A stretch of DNA of 64,000 nt from Voacanga thouarsii. Lineage: Eukaryota > Streptophyta > Magnoliopsida > Gentianales > Apocynaceae. Under the pieces are notes generated by a model. The model had not been told where the DNA came from. It did no database searches and worked only from the letters and a program-made list of their open reading frames with translations. The DNA is taken from the NCBI GenBank assembly GCA_026120185.1, contig JANUWF010001165.1, positions 3,596,001 through 3,660,000 of the forward strand. The letters are read 5' to 3'. The translations under genes were made by a program, and so were the position numbers. This document shows, piece after piece, positions 45,719-56,707 of this stretch (position 1 is the stretch's first letter; each line of letters begins with the position of its first letter).

Positions 45719-47506
45719 TCAATTCCTTCTCTCAGATCCACCATTATGTTGAGGTGTATGTGGTGGAGTCCATTGAGATAATATCCCATTATTTCTAAGA
45801 TAACTCAGAAACTCTTGGCTCAAGTGTTCTCCTCCTCGATTAGATCTTAGAGTCTTAATACTTTTGCCAAGTTGTTTCTCTATTTCATTCTTGAAGTCTT
45901 TGAACTTATCAAAGGCCTCAGATTTGTATTTCATTAAATACAAATACCCGTATCGTGAGAGATCAACAATATAGGTTATGAAGTAGTTATAACCTCCTCT
46001 TACTTGTATTGACATTGGGCCACATACATCAGAATGTATGAGTTCTAATAATTCCTTGGCCCGTTCTCCTTTTCCTGAAAAAAGAGTTTTAGCCATTTTA
46101 CCTAGTAAACAAAACTTGCATGTGCCATATGATTCATAATCAAATGACCCTAAGTCACCAAGCTTGTGTAACTTAGAAACACGACTTTCATTTACATGGC
46201 CCAAACGACAATGCCATAAGTAAGAGGTGTTAGAGTTATCTATTTTAGGTTTCTTATTGTTTATATTAAGAATTAGATTATCCAAGTCTAGAACATATAA
46301 ACCATTAACCAGAGTTTCTGAACCATAATGAATATCATTCAATGAAAAAGAACAACATTTATTCTTAAATATCAAATGAAATCCATTTAAGTCTAAACAC
46401 GCAACTAAGATAATATTTTTCATTAAAACTGGTGCATAATAACAGTTTTGTAATTCTAGAACTAATCCTGAAGGTAAGTTCAGCTCGTATGTCCCCACAA
46501 CAAGTGCAGCAACTTTTGCCCCATTTGCAGTACATAGGTCCACGTCGCATTTCTCTAGCCTTTTGCTGCTCTTTAGTCCTTGCAAGTTATTGCACAAATG
46601 AGATCTACATCCGGTATCTAATACCCATATCTCATTTCTAAATGAAGTATTTATCACAATCATAAATATACTCGGAGTAGAAGTAGAAGTGCTTGCAAGC
46701 TTCTCCTTCTGCTTCTTGTCCTTAACGGTCTCCAAGTAGGCTTTGCAGTTGCGCCTCCAGTGGCCCATCTTACCATAATGATGGCATGGGCTCTTGGTGG
46801 CAGTGTCCTTCTTCCTCACACCACCTTTGGGCTTCATGGGAGCCTTCTTCTTCTTTTGAACTTTCTTCTTAGAAGAAGAAGATTCTACCATTAAAACTGC
46901 ATTGGAATCCTTCTTCATGGAGGACTCCTCAATTTTGAGAAGAATGATCAACTCATGAACGGTGAACTCAATCTTGTTCATTTGATAGTTAATCATAAAT
47001 TGTGAGAAACTATTAGGCAAAAATTGAAGAATTAAGTCAATACTTAAGTCATGGTCCATTGCGAACCCGAGTGATCCAAGCTTCTCTATCAAGCCGAGCA
47101 TCTTCAGTCTATGAGTGGCCACAGAAGAACCCTTTGCCATATTGTAATGGAATAGTTGCTTCGAGATTTCGTATCTCTCAGTTCTGACTTGGGCATCAAA
47201 CAGCTTTCGATGATGTAGTATAATCGATTGAGCATCCATATGCTCGTGCTGTTTTTGCAGCTCGGGAGTCATGGATGCCAGCATAATACATGATGCTGTA
47301 TCACTATTCTCTTTGTGCGTTTTGTGGACAACATTCTCATCAGCATGATCATCTTGATCTGCTGGTGGTGGAATAAGAGTATCTAGCACGTAGAGTAACT
47401 TTTCTGATTTGAGAACAATTCTCAAATTTCTATACCAGTCGAGGTAGTTTGATTCGTTTAACTTGTTGGTTTCCAAGATGCTACATAGGTTTAGGTTTGT
47501 TGACAA
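45719..47506 (-). pseudogene. copia gag, protease and integrase core (595 codons open)
   Basis: The longest open frame in the window. Residues 1-240 are gag (LDWYRNLRIVLKSEKLLYVL; TERYEISKQLF). The zinc knuckle at 241-254 reads CHHYGKMGHWRRNC: the second Cys of CX2CX4HX4C is Tyr. The protease active site DTG is at 297-299. The integrase zinc residues are His432, His437, Cys463 and Cys466. In the integrase core, Asp493 and Glu592 are present, but the middle acidic residue is Asn556 (RSNRGGE); its spacing to Glu592 is exactly 35, so it is the catalytic position. A stop follows ERRN at 45719-45721 (TGA where CGA is expected). The ATG at 47506 is the natural gag start. Confidence 0.92.
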
Positions 47507-48474
47507 GATGCAATTAGGACTTTAATTAAATGTATTTTTACTCCACTATTTTACTCAAACCAATAGCCCCTACTACTAATTCAGGAAAGCCCGTTGGAAG
47601 CTTTCCTAGAGGACCGGTATCCAAATTCCTCAAGAATAACCTTGGATTTGCCCAACAAGCCACCCTTAAGTTCATTAGTAGGTATCCAATACCAATTACA
47701 TTGTATGTAACTACCGGATCATTGAGTGATTAACAGCTTTTAATCTTAAAGCCTTTTGGGCTACCCCAACTTTTTCTCTAATTTTTTTTATGCTTGAGTT
47801 TGCCCAATCGGGATAAAGAATTTAGTTAAACCCAACCCATTAATCAGTAATTTAATTCCAAAGGAATTTAATTCCATAGCTTGAACATGCCCGATATCAA
47901 GTAGGCTTGGGTTTGCCAAACAACCTGGTCTCAAAAAAGGACTCTCGTTCTTACTATATTAACGGAAGGAATTAGGTTTAATATTAATTGAGGGATTTGT
48001 TCCTTTTATTAATTTCAATAAATGACATGCATAAAAATAAATAAATCACATAATTGATAATCATAGTAATAAAGCGATTACGTGGTATGGTTATGGACTT
48101 TTCCCTAAATTAATTTCTTTGAGCCATAAAAGAAATTAATATAGTTAACCCTACGTGTTCATGCAGAAGAAGGTCTTACCTTCTCGCATTGTTTTGGTTG
48201 CCATCTCCAAAATAAAACAATTCTACTCCTATCTAACCTATGTGAACTAATTACATAATTTTCTAAAGCGAGAAAACCTCGAGTTGCATTCGAGGGGAGT
48301 TAGATGAGAAGAGAATTACACAAAAATTCTAGAGAATGCAGGACACGCGAGCATTATTTCATAAAAAACCAAAACTATAAAATGTATGAATAGATATAAT
48401 TGGTTTTAGTCCATAACCATCCACCATGCCATTGATTATGCTTAAACAAAATAAACATATAATTTTTATTATTC

Positions 48475-48603
48475 CAAAATCACTATTTTGAAAAAATAAA
48501 ACAAATTCTAAAATCAATATTTTAGAAAAATACATTAATTTTAAATTTTCAAAATCACTATTTTGAAAAAATAAAATTGTTTGTCTCAAAACTAATTTTG
48601 AGA
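48475..48603 (-). repeat. Array of four perfect hairpins with 4-nt loops
   Basis: Perfect inverted repeats at 48475-48490 (6-bp stem), 48506-48527 (9 bp), 48546-48569 (10 bp) and 48584-48603 (8 bp). Every loop is 4 nt: CACT, CAAT, CACT, CTAA on the plus strand. Starts are 31-40 nt apart. Stems differ in sequence (CAAAAT, TTCTAAAAT, TTTTCAAAAT, TCTCAAAA) but each remains perfectly paired. Confidence 0.75.
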
Positions 48604-48858
48604 AAATGCTTTTAGGTCCTATCTCTCGTAGTGATAATGGTGGTCCCGCTAGCCGGTCAACGGGTAGGGATCAAGGGGGCAGTGCCCCTTGAAAGAAAAT
48701 TTAATTTTACCACCTCTCATCATATGAGATTTTTTCCTTTCAAAACCTTTTTTTTTTTTTTTTTTTTTTTTTTACTAGAATTTCGAAACAGAGAAGAATC
48801 GGCGTCAGTTAGGAGCCCGACGCGGCACCGGCTGCAGTCTGGTTTTAAGAAAATTTTT

Positions 48859-48985
48859 CCAGAAACGATTTCTGGACGTTGCGAAAACAACATAGAACTG
48901 GTGCCGGTTTAGAGATAGAGCCGGCACTGACTGTAGTCGGGAAGAGGTGGCGATTTTTAGAAAATTTTCCAGAAACAATTTCTGG
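48859..48985 (-). repeat. Two matching hairpins about 110 bp apart
   Basis: CCAGAAACGATTTCTGG at 48859-48875 and CCAGAAACAATTTCTGG at 48969-48985, each with an A/T-rich AGAAAATTTT block just before. With one more flanking pair the stems are 8 bp. The sequence between has GCCGGT/GCCGGC repeats, consistent with a tandem unit of about 110 bp. Confidence 0.65.
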
Positions 48986-49352
48986 AGCCCTTATCTTCTG
49001 CAATAGTTTAGTGAGAACAATTCTCAGCAGAATTTTCTATTTTGAAGCTCAAAACAACAACCAATTTGTTAGTTTAAACAAAAATAAAATCGAAAATTAG
49101 GATGAGATGGAAGGTAACAACAAATGTTCAAGAAAATGTTTTTTCTGTAAAAACCTTTCAGCACATAAAGAAAATATTTTTCGAAATATGCTATAACTAT
49201 TACACAAGCATATTGTGCTACGGACCTAACCCACAATGCTTGAAACGATTTCGACTCGAGTGAAAACAATTTTTGACTGTGAACAAAGTCATACATGAGT
49301 ACATGAAACAGCTTTCACGCAAGAAACAATACCTGCAAACCCCACATAGCAT

Positions 49353-49365
49353 GTCTTTGATACCA
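49353..49365 (-). promoter_or_regulatory. Primer-binding site of the copia element
   Basis: Minus strand TGGTATCAAAGAC, one base after the 5' LTR. It matches the initiator tRNA-Met site TGGTATCAGAGC apart from a few changes. Confidence 0.85.
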
Positions 49366-49366
49366 C

Positions 49367-51083
49367 TGTTGGGTGTCTCATACATATCATATATGGCGCA
49401 GCAGAAAAATAAGAACGAGATACCTACCCAGGATCCGCATATGTTAGGAAACAAGATATAAAGAGATCAAAGGTAGCAACTTTTTACCTTTCTTTGATCG
49501 TCTGAAGAATAAAATTTTTCTTCTTCAAGTCAAGGCGCGATCCAGCAATCCTTTTGATCAAACACCATGAGAGTTGAACGTCCAACCACTATAATCACAG
49601 TGTGTGATTATCTCTAACAGAAATCTACACAGAGGAACACTCAAGCACCAAGATTTTATGTGCTAGAAGAAACAACAATGGCGGCTGGGGTTTAGATCAC
49701 GAACAACGAGAGAGAGAAAACAAAGAATGTCGTTTGTCCTAGGGTTTGGAGTTGTTTTTGTTAAAATCACTAACACAAGGAATCATGCATATCCTATATA
49801 CCACGAAATAACCCTGCTGAAAATACTCCAACTGAGAATTCTAAAACAGTTAGAATTCCCTAATTGTAATTGGAAATATCATGTTCTCACAATTACAATT
49901 TGGACCATAAATTATAAATAATTATAATTTGGTCACAACAACTTTCTTTCTCACAATTAACCCCACTATATTATCAAATAACATATTGAGTATATAATCC
50001 TCTATTGTGTGTGACCTATTAGGTTTACCAGTTAATTGGTAGCGAATATGAATTAATCCAAACATATTTGAGATTAATAATCCATAATTAATTAGAATTA
50101 ATCATATTAATTCTAATTAGGATTAGTTTATTAATTCATCAATTAATAAACCTATATTCCCAGATCATGAGCGGTATCTAGTAGCACGTCATGACCACCC
50201 AAGACTCCATGAAGTCAAGTGGCTTGACATGAACCCTTCAATAACAAACTACAGTGTAATTAACTCCTTTCACCATACAACATCTCATTCAGTTTGGAGT
50301 ATGAAATTAGTGCCAACTCCCTCTAGAATATATTAATTCTGGTCCGAATATAATAGTACTTATACCAAGAACCCACTACTCTAGATGTGTATCAATTGGA
50401 ACTGTTTCTAATACACAGTCACATTGGTCAAGGACTTCTCGAGTAGTAATTTCTACAAGTGGTCATGAGATATTCGCCTCTGCTATTAGGAGTGGTGAAT
50501 CCTTTATTGACCTTCTCAACTACTTTTGTTTACCTCAAAATGTACCCAATATCCATCCCATAGGCAGCCCTCGATTTGGCTCCAGATATTGGAATCAAAG
50601 CATAATGCTTAGCAAACAAAGTACCTTGGAGATCTCAAGTCTAACAATACTTGCACATTTGCTATATTGAGATTATATCACTGGTACTAAATAGTTATCC
50701 ATATGATTATCTCATAGCTAGATCATCCAATGTACTTGTTCCATTAACAAGCATCCATGTGTTAACTTTGAGTATCTCAATACTCACAGATATGAGAACC
50801 ACCGCCTGATCAAATCAGGAAGTCTAACACATACTAGTCTTAATGCATTAATAATGTCCTATCTGATTAATACTATGACTAGGGACTATTTAAGTACTAA
50901 CACTTTACAGTGTAGTAGGAATCTCATATCATGATTTCCTTAACACAATGTCGTATTAAGGACTTTATCTAACAGTTATATTGCACAACAGTAAACAAAA
51001 GAAACTGTAAGATAAATAATGCCTTTTATTAAAATAAAATGTGTCATATACAATATACAAGTGATTGCCTCTAGGGCATAACA
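49367..51083 (-). repeat. 5' LTR of the copia element
   Basis: 1717 bp; in sense it starts TGTTATGCCCTAGAGG at 51083 and ends CACCCAACA at 49367. It is longer than the 3' LTR because it keeps 49718-49834. Many substitutions separate the two LTRs, so the insertion is not recent. Confidence 0.92.
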
Positions 51084-51088
51084 CTAAT

Positions 51089-54000
51089 AGCTAACTACTA
51101 GGTTAGTGTATATCCTACCGAGATAATACTTTACCATCTCTATCATTCAATGCCTCAGGCCCGATTGTCCCATGTCCATATTAAGGTTCCCTTAGAACCT
51201 CATGCTAGCTAAGAATGGCTCAACAAGAAGTACTATCATCCGGATTGAAAAGCATTAACTCTCTGGATGTGGCTACCTTTCAGAAAGTGTCCATAATCCC
51301 ACGTAGACTAGTACTAGCATCTTGCCCCTTTTGAAATTTGAGAATTCACATGCATTTTTCAAAGTAACTTTGTTACAAATATATCCTATCAAAAAACAAC
51401 TCAACATTTCCAACAAAAACACAATTCCCAATTTTTCAAAGTTTACTCATATATCAAATATTGAAAATGTTTTGCATTTATAAGTAATAATGTCAATACC
51501 AATTGACAAATGAAGGTATATGATATTTCAAATCTTCAGAATGTCCTTAAGAAAAATTGACATTTGGAGCCAATGCATTTATAAACATGCTATGTTTTCA
51601 TAAATAATGGCTTGATGAAAAAACATGTTATGTTACATGTCAATAACCCCAATTTATGGGTTCCTATTCTAATATTATCAATGTGAGAGGTTTATAAATA
51701 AGTTATGCTCAAAGCATTTCAGATGCATGAAAATTCATTATGAACGTATTTCCTCGTTGTCCAATCCATCTCATATTTCTGAAGATTCAAGAATTTCATT
51801 TTTCTCAAAATAGTTTGAAAGGATTACATTTTCAAGATGCTGGGTTTATATCAACTAGAAGACATTATTGTAAAAGAATATGCAAGTAAATTCAACATTT
51901 ATAAAAAATTCTAAGGAATGCAACATCTTGCATAAAAATGGGTTTTAGTCAAATGCTAGGACTTATCTTGATCCAAGCAAATAGGTAGTCTTAACTTAGC
52001 TTTGATTTCCACAATCTTCTACTTGCACCAAATCTAGCATTAAAATTGTTCATGTATCAAACACCCGTAGTACTTATAGAAATTAACTTCATTCATAATT
52101 CATGTTCCAACAATGTCACCAACTCACACAGATCAATCTTCCCAAACACAAATCCAATCATAGAATCCACATATAAAACTCCATGTGGTAAGCATATAAT
52201 ATATAAAATACCAATACATTAGACTTAACAAATTAATCATATAATCACTCATGCAATCATATCAACTCTAGACAAACTAAGGCTATTTTGTGTCATCAAT
52301 ATGTACTGACATTGAAATTCAATGGAATTAGTAAAACACCTTTATAAACTCATAAAAATAACCTCAAAACGTCGTATTATAAGATTAAATAAATGTTCAC
52401 TTGATTTATTATAACAATCTCAAATAACCTCTAACTTGATCAAACAAAATAATTCTGTTTTAGTTTGAAAATTAAGGTAAAAATTAAGAAACCAATTTGA
52501 CTTAGCAAATAAATTTGTTTTTCATACAAAACTTTTAGTTAAAAATTCAACACGTGTAATATGAACCATGTAATATTCATTCTTGAAGCATGTTCATAGC
52601 TTAGATATTTTCAAGTTCTAATTCATTGTACTGCTATAGTTTCTTGCAAAGAAAGTTTTAAGCAATAGCATTACCAAATTCATACAAAATAGTCGAAAAG
52701 GAAATTTTTAATGATTCTTGTTGTAAAATTTTTTTAAGCCACTAAAGTTTAGTATTGCTAAATGTCACAGTGAAATTCAATCCGGAAGTAACTTAATCAA
52801 GTTAACAATGTCACTACCTCAACACTGAATCTCAACTAATAATAGAGAAATTTTCCAAATAGCAAATGACATATTCTAATCACGATTTTCACAAAAGACA
52901 AACTCTATAATACTCCTCAAACATCAAATTAACACAGAAAATGCATCATTTCAAAACCTTATGGATAATCATACTCGATCAAAATAGAATTTCAAAGTAG
53001 ACACACAATTCCAGCAACAAGTCTTTGTTTTGCATGTCTTTTCTAAGATTGAAATCAATATCCAAACGTCATATTTTTCATATATAAAGCAACATACTCC
53101 CAGTATATCATATTAGCGTAAAGATTACAATTATTCCCAAACAAATCTTAATTAGAGAACACATTTCTTGGAGCAACAAAACTGTCCAGCAAGCATATTT
53201 TTTGCCAAGAGGAAAAGGAAGAGGGAAAATAAGGTTTTCTTTATTGACTCTTGAAGAAACTTGATGAAGGTCCCTAAATACAGCAAAACGAAACTTTAAT
53301 ATTCAATTTCTAGGGTTAGAGTTCTTCTTTTAGTTGAGAGAAATATCAAGGAAAGGGAGAGAAGGAGTTTAGTCGGCCAAAAGGAGAGAGTTTGTGAGGA
53401 AAATTGATTTTAGTTTTGGGGAATTCTATGGCTGCCGAAATGCTTAGAGAATTTTAGCGTTTGGTTGGTTTTCTTGTAAGTAAAGAATGACATAACGTTG
53501 TGATTTAATGTCTTGTAAGAGAAGGAAGAATAAAGGGTTAGGATTTTATAAAATTGAGTGGTTAGGATTAGTTTAAATGAAAGGTCAAAATTGAATATGA
53601 TATAGGGTTATGATTTAATTTGTCTTGGATGAGATTTAGGATAAATGGTTGAAATCAATTTCAAATGGTTGGCAGGAATCAAATTACTTGTAATGGAAGT
53701 AAAAAATAGAAGCTTAAGATTTAATTAAATTAAATGGCCAAGATTAAGAGAAATTAATGGCCGAGGTAGACTCCTAAGTGGTGGTACATTAAGGGTAGTT
53801 TTGGAATTTACAAGCTCTTGGGACATCAGGGTTTGATTTAATAAAAGTAAATTCAATTAAAAATAATCTTGAGTCAAAATTATATTGTCATGGGTGAATT
53901 GGTCAAAATTAATTAAAATAATCATTAGGTTAAGAAATCTAGAGCCAAAATTAAAATGTCAAGAGTCAACATTATTCTAAATGTAGCTTATACTTTGTAA

Positions 54001-54327
54001 AATTTGAATTTGAGTCCTTCGTAAAACTAATCATAAAGATTTTTTCCCCCAAAAGATATATTTTCTCCAAAATATTTAAAATTATAATCTCCAATAAAAT
54101 CATACCATACTCCCAACATAAAATTAAGTATTACTAATGTCTACATAAATTACACAATTATGTAATCCACAAATGATTCACATAATTCACGATTAAAAAT
54201 TAGAACAATTAAGCATATAATCAAAGAAGCCTCGCATGGATATAATCTCAATAATAGAAGCCATATTAAATGCTCATGAATACATATTCAGCACCACACT
54301 CCAATAAGGAATAGGTGGGGCATTACA
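51089..54327 (-). repeat. Truncated giant LTR of a second family (GL2-G)
   Basis: On the minus strand it starts TGTAATGCCCCACC at 54327. It runs left to a block (51110-51330) that corresponds to the TAGAGAATGAGGAGTATCTT region of GL LTRs and to 55400-55570 in GL2-F. The last several hundred bases of the LTR are missing where the AL-3 and copia sequences begin. No polypurine tract is seen before its start, so it is a 5' or solo LTR. Confidence 0.55.
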
Positions 54328-54564
54328 AGAGCAATAGATCGAGGATCAATCCCATCAACTGTGGGACCATACACAACGTATTAAAAGTCAAATTAAAATA
54401 AAAGATAAACTATCTAGAGCTAGTTTGTTTATTCAACACCAACTAATGTGTGTGTAATTGTGTGTGTGTGTGTGTGTAGTCAAATTTGTTCAACAAATCA
54501 AATATATCCTCTTTGGGACAATCAAAGTCAGCAAACCTAGCTACATGAAATATAGGTCCCAAAC
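54328..54564. other. Short segment between two GL2 LTRs, with a TG microsatellite
   Basis: 237 bp that match no other part of the window by eye. It has a TG repeat at 54447-54478. This is the best candidate here for non-element sequence, but it could also be element interior. Confidence 0.4.
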
Positions 54565-56306
54565 TGTAACACCCCACAATCATAGGGCTCAGATAATTGT
54601 GGATGTCACCTCGTCGAGTAGACATAAGGGGTCTTTATAACAGACTAAGTAAATAAATAACCAGGACTTACAAGCAAGCTAAATCAAACCTTACAAGACG
54701 TTAAATAATACATCAATACCAAATAACAAAATAACATTTTAAAGTACTTCAACCACATCATTTTTCAAGAAAATAATCATAAAAGAAAGTGATATATGAT
54801 ACATCAAGATCAAATGTGACAACTACAGATTTCTCTGTCTTGTCCCTAAACATAATTCCCTATAAAACATGAATTAAAAAGGTGTGAGATCCACCCTCAG
54901 TAAGTACCATGTGTGCTTTGTGAGAATTTTTTGAAAAAAAATATTTTCATGATGTATGAGTTGTTGTTCCAAAAACAAAAGTGATTTACAACATATTATA
55001 TTCTCAACACATCGTATAAGGATATGGGAGAATGATATCATTTATAATATTTTCAAAGAAAGAAAATATTTCTCTTCAACATCATTTTTGCATATCAAAC
55101 ATAACATCTATATTTAGCTTACCAATCCAATTGTCTTTTATGCCTCACAAAGTAATTCACATTGTGAAAATCTTGTTTTGATTCAAATTTCAATTACACA
55201 TTGCCACCTCATATCAAACACCGACGGAATCTCATCCTATCTAACCGGAAAGGTCTCCATCTAATCGTATCAACAAAATTGTCAATCCTTCCACTGTAAT
55301 AAATTGCTATCTAGCTTGAATAGGATATATAATCCTTTCATCATTATAAATGGCTATCTAGCCTGAATTATATGATTAGTCCTACCATCATAGTGCTATG
55401 AAGCTCGGATGTCCCACGTCCGTCCTTCGTTTTTTCCATGAAAAACGTGTTGCTAGCTTAGGAGGACTAAATTACTAGTACTATTGCCTTGCTCTGAAAA
55501 GTCAACTATTTAGAGATGGCTTCCTACTAGATAGCATCCTCAACTTCACAAAAGCTAGTATAAGAATAAAGTGATTTTGAGTACTCAAGAAAACATGACA
55601 TAAAGCCACACGACTTACAACCTCTAAAATAGATCAATGTAATGTCTTTTCAAAAGTAGCTCAATACTTTTTCAAAAGATTTGACAAATATATTTGAAAA
55701 TATTCATTTCAGAAAACTTACTCCTAAGTTTGATTTCAAACTCAACTTAATCTATATTCGTTCTACATTTTCAAAACTACTTCAATAGAGTTTATCTAAC
55801 GCAACATTCCATAAACATCCCCAAGATTTCATAATTGTTGTGAGATTCCATAAATAAATAGCTCCCAAATACCTTAAGTATAGTTCATATTATTTGAAAT
55901 TAATTGTGCCAAAATATGCTATGTATTTTGCAATTTCGATTATGCATAATCATTCACAACTCTATATGCTCAATAACTTTTAATACACGCTTTCATATCT
56001 GACATACAATGAATATACAAATTTTCCCTAGAATCATACATAATTAATTATTGCATAAATTATAATTCACATTGGCTTTACAACAAAGCAACATGCTCAC
56101 AATATATATTTTCTCAAACAAGATGCAAATATGCATACACTTGATCAAATATTACTTGCATAAATAAATCATTTTGTGAAATAATAGTCCTTAAATAAAT
56201 AATTATTTTATTTCACAAAAGATAAAATTGAAGATAAATATTTACACAATTAAATAATTTATCAAGAATACAATATTTCATATGCATTCCTATATTTAGG
56301 TAATCA

Positions 56307-56464
56307 TGGAATGTGGGGACTTACACATTTATAAAAACATGAAATATGGGGACGTACAAGTTTATGAAAACATGAAATGTGTTATGTGGGGAATTACGCG
56401 TTTATGAAAACATGAAATGTAGGGACTTAAATGTTTTATGAAAACATGAAATGCGGGGACTTAC
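56307..56464 (-). repeat. Tandem repeat of about 35 bp in the GL2-F LTR
   Basis: Four to five units with the core GAAATGTGGGGACTTAC followed by TTTATGAAAACAT. Unit starts fall near 56307, 56341, 56375, 56415 and 56449. One unit has a short insertion (GTTATGTG). Confidence 0.8.
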
Positions 56465-56707
56465 CTTGTGTCCTTGCAATTATCCAATGTTAACCTTGTA
56501 AGTTATCACCTTGTCCTCCAACCAATTCTAGAATTAAAATATATAATCATTAATTCCTTATATGAAATTTCCAAGCATAACTTAATTCCTCCAATTGATC
56601 ATAATCTTAAGTGGTTCTAAGCGTACAACAAACTCTAACCCATTTCCCAATCAATTAATCATTCAATTCAAATAATACAAACTCATATAATAGATATTTA
56701 GAATAGA

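Larger units (their letters stand above)
47507..49352 (-). other. Copia 5' leader with hairpin arrays
   Basis: A leader of about 1.85 kb between primer site and gag ATG, long for a copia element. It contains a perfect 8-bp stem at 47583-47607 (AGGAAAGC ... GCTTTCCT, 9-nt loop), about 75 nt upstream of the gag ATG. It also has four tetraloop hairpins at 48475-48603, a run of 26 T at 48748-48773, and two CCAGAAA...TTTCTGG hairpins at 48859-48875 and 48969-48985. No open frame of note. Whether the leader is native or holds an inserted piece is not clear. Confidence 0.6.
42129..51083 (-). mobile_element. Complete but coding-dead Ty1/copia element (minus strand)
   Basis: Two LTRs (42129-43736 and 49367-51083), a primer site, a polypurine tract and a single gag-pol reading define a copy of 8955 bp. 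CTAAT lies immediately right (51084-51088) and CTAA(T) immediately left (42125-42129, with the T shared with the LTR end), so the target duplication is CTAAT with one-base ambiguity. The LTRs start TGTTATGCCC and end AACA in the sense direction. The reading is broken by stops and frameshifts, and RNase H has lost most of its core. The similarity is to Tnt1-type copia elements; the lineage is not certain. Confidence 0.92.
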
